64,000 bases of DNA from Emcibacter sp. SYSU 3D8 (GTDB lineage Bacteria > Pseudomonadota > Alphaproteobacteria > SMXS01), in contig NZ_JBBYXK010000001.1 in NCBI RefSeq assembly GCF_039655875.1, positions 1-64,000 on the forward strand, given 5' to 3'. This document shows positions 1 to 7,925 of the stretch, in pieces. Both the position numbers and the translations under genes were made by a program. The notes below the pieces were generated by a model, which saw only the letters and a program-made list of their open reading frames with translations, did not search any database and had not been told where the DNA came from. The number at the start of each line of letters is the position of its first letter. The first letter of the stretch is position 1.

Positions 1-1
1 C

Positions 2-160
2 TTCTTCAAGCATGTCCTCTCGACCATCGCCATGGGCCGCTACGGCAAGCCCGAGGAAGTCGCCAACGTCATCGTCTTCCTGCTCTCCTCGGCGGCCAGT
101 TGGGTCACCGGCGTCAACGTCACCGTCGACGGCGGCCAGAACAAACGCGTCAAGTTCTGA
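2..160 (+). CDS. SDR family oxidoreductase, C-terminal fragment
   Basis: Only the last 52 codons lie in the window; the 5' part is beyond the left edge. The visible peptide has the usual SDR ending: a [15 protein letters not shown] helix followed by [11 protein letters not shown], the strand and turn that close the Rossmann fold near the substrate pocket. The catalytic Tyr-Lys and the cofactor motif are outside the window, so substrate and cofactor cannot be judged. A strong terminator follows 15 bp after the stop, so this gene ends its own transcript and is not part of the dehydrogenase operon downstream. Confidence 0.8.
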   Translation, partial: FFKHVLSTIAMGRYGKPEEVANVIVFLLSSAASWVTGVNVTVDGGQNKRVKF

Positions 161-174
161 GCCAAACGAACCGG

Positions 175-201
175 AAAGGGCGGCGGAATGCCGCCCTTTT
201 T
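175..201 (+). terminator. rho-independent terminator after the SDR gene
   Basis: A 10-bp perfect stem (AAAGGGCGGC with GCCGCCCTTT), a 5-nt loop and a run of T. It separates the SDR gene from the dehydrogenase operon. Confidence 0.8.
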
Positions 202-259
202 CACGTCGCCAACGCCATGCGGGCGACATCTTCGGCGGCGACGCTGAAGGGCTAGACCA

Positions 260-285
260 AGCGGCCTACTGTGCTACAGTCCGCT
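260..285. promoter_or_regulatory. inverted repeat upstream of the dehydrogenase operon, possible operator
   Basis: AGCGG and ACTGT on the left pair with ACAGT and CCGCT on the right around a GCT centre, with three extra bases (CCT) on the left side only. It lies 85 bp before the E1 alpha start, inside a 170-bp leader without genes, which is a normal place for a regulator site. No regulator gene is visible nearby and no clear -35/-10 pair was found, so the role is inferred. Confidence 0.3.
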
Positions 286-370
286 ACCTCTATCGGTGCC
301 GGACAGGCCTTGAACCACCTGGTCCGCGCAGGCACCGAACCGAGTACACATCTGGACCAGGGAGACACCA

Positions 371-1345
371 GTGCAATTATCACGTGAACAATTGCTCAAG
401 GCGTACCGGCAGATGAAGACGATCCGCGAGTTCGAGGATCGCCTTCATGACGAGATCCCGAAAGGGCTCATTCCGGGCTTTACGCATCTATATTCCGGGC
501 AGGAAGCAATCGCCGTCGGCGTTTGCGAGAACCTGAACGACAGCGACGCCATCACCTCCACGCACCGCGGCCACGGCCACTGCATCGCCAAGGGCTGCGA
601 CGTGAAGGGCATGATGGCCGAAATCTATGGCCGTGCGACCGGCCTGTGCGGCGGCAAGGGCGGCTCGATGCACATCGCCGACCTGTCGAAAGGCATGCTG
701 GGCGCGAACGGCATCGTCGGCGGCGGTCCGCCGCTGGCCATGGGCGCCTCCATCGCCTTCCGCAACCGCGGCAAGGGTGAAGTGGCGGTGGCGCTGGCCG
801 GCGATGGCAGCTGCAACTCGGGTCCGGTCTTCGAGGCCATGAATATGGCCGTGATGATGAGCCTGCCGGTGATCTTCGTGTTCGAGAACAACGGCTATTC
901 CGAGCAGACCGCCCCGGCCTATGCGGTTGGCGCCGGCAAGACCGATCTGGTCCGCCGCGCCGAAGGCTTCGGCATGCCGGCGTCCAAGCATGACGGCACC
1001 GACTTCTTCGCGGTCTACGAAGCGACCCGCGAGGCCGTCGAGCGCGCCCGCACGGGTGGCGGCCCGACCGCTTTCGAGTTCAATTGCCTGCGCTATTTCG
1101 GCCACTTCGAGGGCGATCCCCAGAAGTACCGGATCAAGGGCGAGATCGAGATGGCCCGTGAGTCCATGGATTGTCTCAAGAACTTCCGGAAGCGCGTGAC
1201 CGAGGCCAAGCTGCTCGAGAGCAGCGACATGGACGCGATCGACAGCGATGTCATGAAGCTGATCGACGAAGCCGTCGAGGAGGCCATCGCCGCGCCGTTC
1301 CCGCCGGACACGGACGTCACCAAGAACGTCTACATCAACTACTAG
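371..1345 (+). CDS. 2-oxoacid/acetoin dehydrogenase E1 component, alpha subunit
   Basis: Thiamine-diphosphate subunit of an E1 that decarboxylates a 2-oxoacid or cleaves acetoin and passes the acyl group to the lipoyl arm of E2; cytoplasmic. The ThDP motif is clear: GDGSCNSG near residues 144-151, ending in ENN at 172-174, with the THRGHGH and GGKGGSMH loops typical of PdhA/AcoA. At 324 aa it matches the short alpha2beta2 E1 family. The start is GTG at 371 behind GGGAG. It leads an operon with E1 beta (16-nt gap) and E2. No E3 gene is in the window, so an E3 from elsewhere must serve. Acetoin and pyruvate use cannot be separated by eye; the short alpha and the E1 beta without a lipoyl domain lean towards the AcoA type. 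Confidence 0.88.
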   Translation: MQLSREQLLKAYRQMKTIREFEDRLHDEIPKGLIPGFTHLYSGQEAIAVGVCENLNDSDAITSTHRGHGHCIAKGCDVKGMMAEIYGRATGLCGGKGGSMHIADLSKGMLGANGIVGGGPPLAMGASIAFRNRGKGEVAVALAGDGSCNSGPVFEAMNMAVMMSLPVIFVFENNGYSEQTAPAYAVGAGKTDLVRRAEGFGMPASKHDGTDFFAVYEATREAVERARTGGGPTAFEFNCLRYFGHFEGDPQKYRIKGEIEMARESMDCLKNFRKRVTEAKLLESSDMDAIDSDVMKLIDEAVEEAIAAPFPPDTDVTKNVYINY

Positions 1346-1361
1346 GGCAGGGGAGCATCGC

Positions 1362-2375
1362 ATGGCTATCAAGACATATCGTGAGGCGATTACCGAAGCC
1401 CTGATGATCGAGATGGACCGCGACGAGCGGGTCATTATCATGGGTGAGGACGTCGCCGGCGGCGCCGGCGGTTCCGCCGGTGTTCGCGACAACCAGAACG
1501 GCATTTTCGGCACGTATCCGCAGTTCCATGCGCGGTACGGCGAGAACCGCTTCATCGACACGCCGATTTCCGAGGCCGCCATCGTCGGCGCCGCCGCGGG
1601 CGCGGCGCTTGCCGGGCTCCGCCCGGTCGTCGAGATCATGTTCGCGGACTTCATCGGCTATTGCCTGGATCAGATCATGAACCAGGCGGCCAAGTTCCGG
1701 TACATGTTCGGCGGCACGTCGCGGACTCCGATGGTGCTGCGCACTGCCTACGGCGCCGGCCTTTCCGCCGCCGCCCAGCATTCGCAGGCCATCTATCCGC
1801 TCATCACGCACATTCCGGGCATCAAGGTTGCCGTGCCGTCCAAGCCGGCCGACGTCAAAGGCCTGATGCTGACGGCGATGCGCGACGATGATCCGGTGGT
1901 GTTCTTCGATCACAAGGCGCTGTTCGGCGTGCAGGGTGAAGTGCCGGAAGGCGACACCGCGATTCCGTTCGGCAAGGGCATGCGCTACCGTGAAGGCAAG
2001 GACGCGACCGTGGTCGCCATCGGCCGCATGGTGCACTTCTCCGAAGCCGTCGTGGACAAGCTGTCCAAGGAAGGTGGCATCACCTGCGACGTCATCGACC
2101 CGCGCACCACGTCGCCGCTGGACGAGGATATCATCCTGGCCAGCGTCGAGAAGACCGGCCGGCTGATCATCGTCGACGAATCGCCGCCCCGTTGCTCGGT
2201 GGCCGGCGATATTTCGGCCATGGTGGCGATGAAGGGCTTCGACTTCCTCGACGCGCCGATCCAGATGGTCACCTCGGCTCACTCGCCGGTGCCGTTCGCT
2301 CCGAACCTGGAGCGGGCCTATCTGCCCAGCGGCGCCAAGATCGAAGAAGCGATCCGGAAGTCCGTCGAGTACTAA
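1362..2375 (+). CDS. 2-oxoacid/acetoin dehydrogenase E1 component, beta subunit
   Basis: Partner of E1 alpha in the ThDP-dependent heterotetramer; it supplies the pyrimidine-binding half of the active site. The start region (TYREAITEALMIEMDRDERV, then MGEDV) and the FIDTPISEAAIVG stretch are hallmarks of the PdhB/AcoB/BkdB transketolase-like subunit, followed by the C-terminal transketolase domain (VVAIGRMVHFSEAV, VIDPRTTSPLDED). Length is 337 aa, usual for AcoB. Many alphaproteobacterial PdhB proteins begin with a lipoyl domain; this one does not, which argues for a second, acetoin-type complex. ATG at 1362 follows GGGGAG. A strong hairpin lies in the 87-bp gap before E2. Confidence 0.9.
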   Translation: MAIKTYREAITEALMIEMDRDERVIIMGEDVAGGAGGSAGVRDNQNGIFGTYPQFHARYGENRFIDTPISEAAIVGAAAGAALAGLRPVVEIMFADFIGYCLDQIMNQAAKFRYMFGGTSRTPMVLRTAYGAGLSAAAQHSQAIYPLITHIPGIKVAVPSKPADVKGLMLTAMRDDDPVVFFDHKALFGVQGEVPEGDTAIPFGKGMRYREGKDATVVAIGRMVHFSEAVVDKLSKEGGITCDVIDPRTTSPLDEDIILASVEKTGRLIIVDESPPRCSVAGDISAMVAMKGFDFLDAPIQMVTSAHSPVPFAPNLERAYLPSGAKIEEAIRKSVEY

Positions 2376-2395
2376 GCCGGGTTTGTTTGGCGTTG

Positions 2396-2429
2396 TCGCC
2401 CCGGCGGATGCAGTCATCCACCGGGGCGA
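2396..2429 (+). promoter_or_regulatory. intercistronic hairpin between E1 beta and E2
   Basis: TCGCCCCGG pairs with CCGGGGCGA, and GGATG with CATCC, around a CAGT loop. There is no T run, so it is not a classical terminator. It lies 34 bp before the E2 start, where it could protect upstream mRNA or tune subunit ratios; that role is inferred. Confidence 0.5.
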
Positions 2430-2462
2430 TGATGCGTTAAGGGGAATGAAGGAGAGATCGCC

Positions 2463-4046
2463 ATGGCCAATATCAAGGCAATCATCATGCCGAAGTGGGG
2501 CCTTGAAATGGTCGAGGGCACCCTGGCCAAGTGGCATGTTGCTGAAGGCCAGCCCGTCGACAAGGGCCAGCCCATCATGGACGTTGAAACCGAGAAGATC
2601 GCCAACGAGGTCGAAGCCGACATTCCGGGCGTGATGCGCCGGCATGTGGCCCAGGAGGGCCAGGTGATCCCGGTCGGCGGCCTGCTCGGCGTGATCGCCG
2701 ACAAGGACATGTCGGATGCCGACGTCGAGAGCTTCGTCAAGAGCTACCGCTCGGAGGCCGTGGGCCGCGTCGAGGCGCTGAGCTCGGACGCCGAAAAGGC
2801 GGATGAGCCGAAGGCTGATTCCGGCGCCGGTTCCTACGGCTCCGCACCGGTTGCAGCCGCGGCCGACGACGACGATGCCGGCGGTTCGGGCAAGCGCGCC
2901 TCGCCGCGCGCGAAGAAACTTGCCGAGACCCTGGGCGTCGACATCAACAAGGTGCCCAGCGAGGGCAACCGCGTTTCCGACCGCGATGTGCAGGCCTATT
3001 TCGACAGTCTGCAGAGCGAGGATGCCGCCGACGCGGCGCCCGCCGGCAACGTCCGGACCACGCCTCGGGTCAAGACGCTGGCCAAGAAGCTTGGCGTCGA
3101 CCTGTCGGAAGTGAGCGGTACCGGCAACAACGGCCGCATCACCGAGGACGACGTGCGCGCCCATGCGGACGGCGCTGGCCCGCTCAACGAGGATGTGCGC
3201 AGCACGCCGGCAGTGCGCAAGCTGGCCAAGGAGCTGGGCATCGATCTCGCCCGCGTCCAGGGCTCGGGCAAGAACGGCCGCATCACGAAGGAAGATGTCG
3301 AAGCCGCCGCCGCCGCGCCGAAGGGTGCGCCTGCCGCTGCTTCGGCTGCCTATGTGCCGGGCGTCAACCCGCACACGGTCGAGCCGCTCAACTCCATGCG
3401 CAAGACCATCGCGCGCCGCCTGACGGAAGCCAAGCAGAACATTCCGCACATCTACCTCACCGTGGACGTGGAACTGGATCGCCTGCTGGCCCGCCGCCAG
3501 AAGTACAACGCGGCGAACGACGTGAAGACTTCGGTTAACGACTTCATCATCCGGGCCTGCGGCCTGGCGCTGAAGCACGTGCCGAAGATGAACGTGCAGT
3601 ACCACGATGACGGCCTGCATTTCTTCCAGCACGCCGACATCTCCATGGCGGTATCGCTGGAAGGCGGCCTGATCACCCCGATCATCCGCGCGGCCGACGC
3701 CAAGAGCGTGGCCGAGATCGCCGCCGAAGCCAAGGACCTGGCGGTCCGCGCGCGCGCCGGCAAGCTGAAGATGGACGAGATCCAGGGCGGCACGTTCTCG
3801 ATCTCCAACATGGGCATGCTGGGGATCAGGAACTTCGACGCCGTGATCAACCCGCCGCAGGGCGCCATCCTGGCGGTCGGCAAGGGCGAGGAGCGGATCG
3901 TCGCCCGTAATGGCGCGCCGGCCGTGGCGACCGTCATGACGGTGACTTTGTCCTGCGACCACCGCGCCATCGACGGCGCGCTGGGAGCCAGGTTCCTCGA
4001 GGTGTTCAAGGATCTGTGCGAAGAGCCGCTGGCTCTGGTTCTTTAG
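2463..4046 (+). CDS. dihydrolipoamide acyltransferase (E2) with three tandem E3-binding domains
   Basis: Core acyltransferase of the complex, moving the acyl group from lipoyl-lysine to CoA. Residues 1-80 form one lipoyl domain with the modified lysine at K45 in DVETEKI. After an Ala/Asp linker come three peripheral-subunit-binding domains at about 147-182, 199-235 and 247-282, each with a TPxxRKLAxxLG-like helix and a (V/I)xG(S/T)GxNGRIT-like turn; the first copy is the most diverged. The catalytic domain occupies about 305-527 and ends with the active-site DHRAIDG (H500, D504). At 527 aa it is longer than AcoC/PdhC proteins with one such domain. Start ATG at 2463 behind AAGGAGAG. A strong terminator follows. 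Confidence 0.9.
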   Translation: MANIKAIIMPKWGLEMVEGTLAKWHVAEGQPVDKGQPIMDVETEKIANEVEADIPGVMRRHVAQEGQVIPVGGLLGVIADKDMSDADVESFVKSYRSEAVGRVEALSSDAEKADEPKADSGAGSYGSAPVAAAADDDDAGGSGKRASPRAKKLAETLGVDINKVPSEGNRVSDRDVQAYFDSLQSEDAADAAPAGNVRTTPRVKTLAKKLGVDLSEVSGTGNNGRITEDDVRAHADGAGPLNEDVRSTPAVRKLAKELGIDLARVQGSGKNGRITKEDVEAAAAAPKGAPAAASAAYVPGVNPHTVEPLNSMRKTIARRLTEAKQNIPHIYLTVDVELDRLLARRQKYNAANDVKTSVNDFIIRACGLALKHVPKMNVQYHDDGLHFFQHADISMAVSLEGGLITPIIRAADAKSVAEIAAEAKDLAVRARAGKLKMDEIQGGTFSISNMGMLGIRNFDAVINPPQGAILAVGKGEERIVARNGAPAVATVMTVTLSCDHRAIDGALGARFLEVFKDLCEEPLALVL

Positions 4047-4069
4047 TCGCGCTGAATTGTTTTTCGGCA

Positions 4070-4103
4070 GGAAAGGGCGCGGTTTCCGCGCCCTTTCCGT
4101 TTC
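4070..4103 (+). terminator. rho-independent terminator of the dehydrogenase operon
   Basis: A 13-bp perfect stem (GGAAAGGGCGCGG with its complement), TTT loop, then a short T-rich tail; 23 bp after the E2 stop. Confidence 0.8.
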
Positions 4104-4184
4104 ATGATGATGGTTGCCCCGGCCTGCCGCCGGGATTAGGTTGAGCCCGCTGCGCACTACGAGGGAAACGGCAAAGGTCGGCAC

Positions 4185-5591
4185 ATGAGCAAGAACCCGC
4201 TTGAGCTCTATGGCGCGTGGGTGGCGGAAACGCCGGCCGCCTGGCCCGAGGATGCGCTGGACTGGGCGCACCGCGAGTTCGTCGACCTGGTCGCCGTGAT
4301 GATTCCCGGCGCCGCCGAGCCGGCCAGCCAATATGCGTTCAACGCGGTGCAGGACTGGGGACAGGGACCGTGCGCCGTGGCCGGCCAGCGCAAGCGGCTG
4401 TCGGCGCCCTGGGCGGCGCTGGTCAACGGCACCGCCGGACACGCCCTCGACTTCGACGACAATTTCGATCCGCCCAAGGCGCATGCCACCACGGTGCTCG
4501 CGCCGGCGATCCTGGCGCTGGCCGAGCAGGAGAACCTGTCCGGCGCCGCGTGCCTCGATGCCTATATCGTCGGCCTGCAGATCATGGGCCGGGTCGGGCA
4601 GGGCGTGAACCCCACCCACCGCAATCGCGGCTGGCACGCGACCGCCACCGTCGGCGTGATCGGTGCAGCGGCTGCCTGCGCCCGGCTGCTGAAGCTGGAT
4701 GCGGCCGCTTCGGCCACCGCGCTGTCAGCGGCAACCAGCATGTCGGCGGGCTTCATGTCCCAGTTTGGCACCATGATGAAGCCGGTCCATGCAGGCCTTG
4801 CCGCCAAGGGCGGCATCATGGCGGCCGGCTTTGCCCAGGCAGGCATCACCGCCGGCATGGAGACGCTCGATGGCCGTACCGGCATGAACCGGCTGATGGT
4901 CGGTCCCGATTACGAGGCATTGCGCGACACCATCACCCATGTGGAGCACGGCCAGAACCTGCGCTACGAACTGGACAGCATCGGCGCGCCGCTGCTGATC
5001 ACCGAGCACAAGTTCCGGGTAAAGCGCTTCCCCACCTGCGGCGCCATCCACCGCGCCATGGACGGCATGCTGGATCTGCGCGCCAGGCACGGCTTCACGG
5101 CCGCCGACGTGGCCTCGGTGGATCTGCATATGCCGCGCGTGCACTTCAACAACGTCATGTACACCGACCCGCAGGACCCGTTGCAGGCCAAGTTCTCGGC
5201 CGAATATGCCGTGGGCTGCGTGCTGGCGCGCGGCGACTGCACATTGGCGGATTTCCGACCCGACGCGGTGATGCGCGCCGATGTGCGCAGCCTGTTCCCG
5301 ATCATTCACCGCCACCCGGTCGACAAGCTGGAGGGCGAGTTCCCCACCGAGGTCCATGTCACGCTGAAGGACGGCCGCCAGCTGAAAGCTGTCGTCGACA
5401 TGCCTCTGGGCAGCAAGAAGGCGCCGTTCTCGTGGGCGCAGTACTGGAGCAAGTTCGACGCCTGCTGCGATGGCGTCCTGAGCGACCGCGACACCCGCGA
5501 CCTGCGCCTGGCGCTGGAGCGGATGCCAAGCCTGCCCAATATCGGCGACCTGATGCGCCATGTCGTCCTGCCCTTCGCCCAGGTCGCCTGA
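4185..5591 (+). CDS. MmgE/PrpD family protein (2-methylcitrate dehydratase-like)
   Basis: Member of the MmgE/PrpD fold, which includes 2-methylcitrate dehydratase and cis-aconitate decarboxylase; these dehydrate or decarboxylate tricarboxylic acids without an iron-sulfur cluster. Visible signatures are the NGTAGHALDFDD motif near residues 81-92, HATTVLAPAILALAE, the RGWHATATVG stretch and FPTCGAIHRAMDG. Length is 468 aa, normal for the family. No methylcitrate synthase or lyase is nearby, so propionate metabolism is not supported by context and the substrate is unknown. It sits alone between the E2 terminator and a nucleotidyltransferase-like gene transcribed the same way. Confidence 0.85.
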   Translation: MSKNPLELYGAWVAETPAAWPEDALDWAHREFVDLVAVMIPGAAEPASQYAFNAVQDWGQGPCAVAGQRKRLSAPWAALVNGTAGHALDFDDNFDPPKAHATTVLAPAILALAEQENLSGAACLDAYIVGLQIMGRVGQGVNPTHRNRGWHATATVGVIGAAAACARLLKLDAAASATALSAATSMSAGFMSQFGTMMKPVHAGLAAKGGIMAAGFAQAGITAGMETLDGRTGMNRLMVGPDYEALRDTITHVEHGQNLRYELDSIGAPLLITEHKFRVKRFPTCGAIHRAMDGMLDLRARHGFTAADVASVDLHMPRVHFNNVMYTDPQDPLQAKFSAEYAVGCVLARGDCTLADFRPDAVMRADVRSLFPIIHRHPVDKLEGEFPTEVHVTLKDGRQLKAVVDMPLGSKKAPFSWAQYWSKFDACCDGVLSDRDTRDLRLALERMPSLPNIGDLMRHVVLPFAQVA

Positions 5592-5634
5592 TCTGGCTCA
5601 CCCTTCGGTTCCCCTTACAGCAGCAACGGATTTC

Positions 5635-6474
5635 ATGTCGTCAAGACCACTCCACGAGTCCTTTCCGCCGGCCACCGTGCTGGTCATGGCCGCCAGCCGC
5701 CGGGGAGAAAACGATCCCGTCGCCCTGCTGCAGAACAAGTCCCACAAGTGCCTTGTCGAGATCGACGGCCAGGTGATGCTGGAACGCGTCATCGAGGCGC
5801 TGATCGACAGCGGCTGCTTCAATCGCATCTATGTCTCGGTCGAGAACGAGGACATCCTGCGCGCCACGCCGCGCATGATCGCGTGGCTGGACGAGGGGCG
5901 CATGTCGTTCGTGCTGTCCCGCGGCAACCTGGCCGACAGCGTGCTGTCGGCGGTGGACGTGATCCCGAACCCGTTGCCGCTGATCATCACCACCGGTGAC
6001 AACGCGCTGCATACGCCGGAGCTGGTCCGCGACTTCATGCGCGGGTTCTGGACCCATGACGAGGATGTGTCGCTGGCCTTCACCCGCGACGATGTGGTGC
6101 TGCGCGATTACGCCAATTCGGGCCTCGCCTTCCACATGCTGAAGGATGGCGGCTATTCGGCCTGCAATCTCTACGCCCTGCGGCGCGAGCGGTCGCTGTC
6201 GGCGGTGCGTGTGTTCGAAAGCGGCGGCCAGTTCGGCAAGCGCCACAAGCGCATCCTGAAGGCGTTCGGCGTGACGCCCTTCATCGTCTACAAGCTGAAG
6301 CTGATGGGCCTGCACGGCCTGATCACCCTGATCGGCCGCAAGCTGCGGGTGACCATCGACCCGGTGCTGCTGGACTATCCGTTCGGCCCGATCGACGTGG
6401 ACAACAAGAACTCCTTCGACATCACCGAAGAAACGTTGAAGAAGCGTCGCGGTGCGGCGGCGAAGGCGCCGTAA
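5635..6474 (+). CDS. MobA-like NTP transferase domain protein
   Basis: Predicted nucleotidyltransferase of 279 aa. The N-terminus (VLVMAASRRG, then KCLVEIDGQVMLERVIEAL) looks like the nucleotide-binding start of MobA/GlmU-type enzymes, with a diverged glycine loop, and LIITTGDNALHT resembles the metal-binding region after strand 4. The middle and C-terminus (YKLKLMGLHGLITLIGRKL) match nothing I recognise. I chose ATG 5635; a longer reading from 5560 would overlap the preceding gene. It lies next to polysaccharide genes on the other strand, so a sugar-nucleotide or cofactor role is possible but only inferred. Confidence 0.6.
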   Translation: MSSRPLHESFPPATVLVMAASRRGENDPVALLQNKSHKCLVEIDGQVMLERVIEALIDSGCFNRIYVSVENEDILRATPRMIAWLDEGRMSFVLSRGNLADSVLSAVDVIPNPLPLIITTGDNALHTPELVRDFMRGFWTHDEDVSLAFTRDDVVLRDYANSGLAFHMLKDGGYSACNLYALRRERSLSAVRVFESGGQFGKRHKRILKAFGVTPFIVYKLKLMGLHGLITLIGRKLRVTIDPVLLDYPFGPIDVDNKNSFDITEETLKKRRGAAAKAP

Positions 6475-6498
6475 CTCTCAGCAGCCATCCGCCGTCGT

Positions 6499-6522
6499 CC
6501 CCGCGTGCCATACGGCACGGGG
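6499..6522. terminator. hairpin between convergent genes
   Basis: CCCCG(C)GTGCC pairs with GGCACGGGG over an ATAC loop, with one bulged C. It lies in the 75-bp gap between the nucleotidyltransferase-like gene and the convergent nucleotide-sugar dehydrogenase. There is no T run, so termination is only suggested by position. Confidence 0.35.
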
Positions 6523-6549
6523 TTGCCGGCGAAGGACGGGCCGCGTTCC

Positions 6550-7866
6550 TTACAATCGCTGGTCGACCATGTCCTTGGGCAGGATCGACTTTACGTCGTA
6601 GAGCACGGCGCCGGGTCGGCCGAGGGCGCGGATGCCCTGGGCGCCCATCTTGACGAACTCGTCATGGGCGACGGCCAGGATGATGCCGTCATATTTGCCG
6701 GTCTCCAGCGCCGGCACCGGCCGGATGCCGTATTCGTGCTCGCACTCGTCCGGGTTCACCCAAGGATCGTAGACGTCGACGGCGATGTCGAATTCGTGCA
6801 GGTGACCGACGATGCTGGCCACCTTGGTATTGCGCGCATCGGGGCAGTTTTCCTTGAACGAGAAGCCCAGCACCAGCACGCGCAGGTCGTCCCTCAGCAG
6901 GCCCTTGCGGCCGAGCAGGCGCACGAACTGGTTGACCACATATTTGCCCACCCGGTCGTTGATCCGGCGCCCGGCCAGGATCACCTCGGGATGGTGGCCG
7001 ATTTCCTCGGCCTTGTGGGTCAGGTAATAGGGATCGACACCGATGCAGTGACCGCCGACAAGGCCCGGCCGGAACGGCAGGAAGTTCCACTTGGTGCCGG
7101 CGGCTTCCAGCACGTCGAGCGTGTCGATGCCCAGCCGGTTGCAGATCATGGCCAGCTCGTTGACCAGCGCGATGTTCAGGTCGCGCTGGGTGTTCTCCAT
7201 CACCTTGGCCGCCTCGGCCACCCGCATGGACGGCGCCTTGTGGGTGCCGGCGGTGATGATGGTGCGATAGAGCGCATCGACGAAATCGGCCGCCTCAGGC
7301 GTCGAGCCCGAGGTGATTTTCTTGATGTCGGAGAGCTTCAGCTCCTTGTTGCCGGGATTGAGCCGCTCGGGGCTGTAGCCGGCGAAGAAGTCGCGGTTGA
7401 ACACCAGGCCTGATACCTGCTCGAGCACCGGCACGCAGAATTCCTCGGTGCAGCCGGGATAGACCGTGGATTCATAGACCACCACGTCGCCGCGCTTGAG
7501 CACGTTGCCGATGGCGCGGCTGGCGGCTTCCAGCGGCGCCAGGTCGGGATGGTTGTGGCTGTCGACCGGCGTCGGCACGGTGACGACGAACACGTTGCAG
7601 CTTTTCAGGTCGGCCCATTCGCCGGTGAATTGCAGGTGCTTTGCGCCGCGCAACTCTTCCTCGGTCGCCTCCAGGGTGCTGTCGTGGAACCGCTTCAGCT
7701 CGCCGATGCGCTTGCTGTTGATGTCGACGCCGAGCACCGGATAATGGGCGGCGAATGCCACGGCCACCGGCAATCCCACATAGCCCAGGCCGACCACGCC
7801 GATGCGGGCGTCCTCGACCTTGAGGGGGAAGGCTTCCGGCGCGGTTTTGACGGCTGGCGAGCTCAT
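6550..7866 (-). CDS. UDP-N-acetyl-hexosaminuronate-type nucleotide sugar dehydrogenase (TviB/WbpA-like)
   Basis: NAD-dependent oxidation of a UDP-N-acetylhexosamine to its uronic acid, a precursor step for surface polysaccharide; cytoplasmic. The NAD-binding GLGYVGLP motif is at residues 26-33, VTVPTPVDSHNHPDL and ESTVYPGCTEE follow, and the catalytic cysteine is C274 in GGHCIGVDPYYLT. The C-terminal UDP-binding domain contains VLVLGFSFKENCPDARNT. Length 438 aa fits the TviB/WbpA branch better than plain UDP-glucose dehydrogenase. The neighbouring minus-strand genes are a GT2 and a sulfotransferase, suggesting one surface-glycan locus. Confidence 0.9.
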   Translation of the reverse strand: MSSPAVKTAPEAFPLKVEDARIGVVGLGYVGLPVAVAFAAHYPVLGVDINSKRIGELKRFHDSTLEATEEELRGAKHLQFTGEWADLKSCNVFVVTVPTPVDSHNHPDLAPLEAASRAIGNVLKRGDVVVYESTVYPGCTEEFCVPVLEQVSGLVFNRDFFAGYSPERLNPGNKELKLSDIKKITSGSTPEAADFVDALYRTIITAGTHKAPSMRVAEAAKVMENTQRDLNIALVNELAMICNRLGIDTLDVLEAAGTKWNFLPFRPGLVGGHCIGVDPYYLTHKAEEIGHHPEVILAGRRINDRVGKYVVNQFVRLLGRKGLLRDDLRVLVLGFSFKENCPDARNTKVASIVGHLHEFDIAVDVYDPWVNPDECEHEYGIRPVPALETGKYDGIILAVAHDEFVKMGAQGIRALGRPGAVLYDVKSILPKDMVDQRL

Positions 7867-7874
7867 GCGCGCTC

Positions 7875-7925
7875 CTAACGCTGTGTGGTCATTAACGCTG
7901 TGTGGTCACTAACGTTGTGTGGTTT
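7875..7925. repeat. three tandem 17-bp units that duplicate the 3' end of the GT2 gene
   Basis: Units at 7875-7891, 7892-7908 and 7909-7925. The first two differ only at the first base; the third differs at a few positions. On the minus strand each unit carries an ACC-ACA-CAR-CGT-stop pattern, so the last four codons and stop of the GT2 gene are repeated twice more in its 3' spacer. Confidence 0.85.

Noticed and set aside
1335-4637. 1100-aa open frame on the minus strand
   Set aside because: Antisense to E1 beta, E2 and PrpD genes with clear motifs; composition (His/Arg/Asp/Val-rich, no domains) is the usual high-GC shadow.
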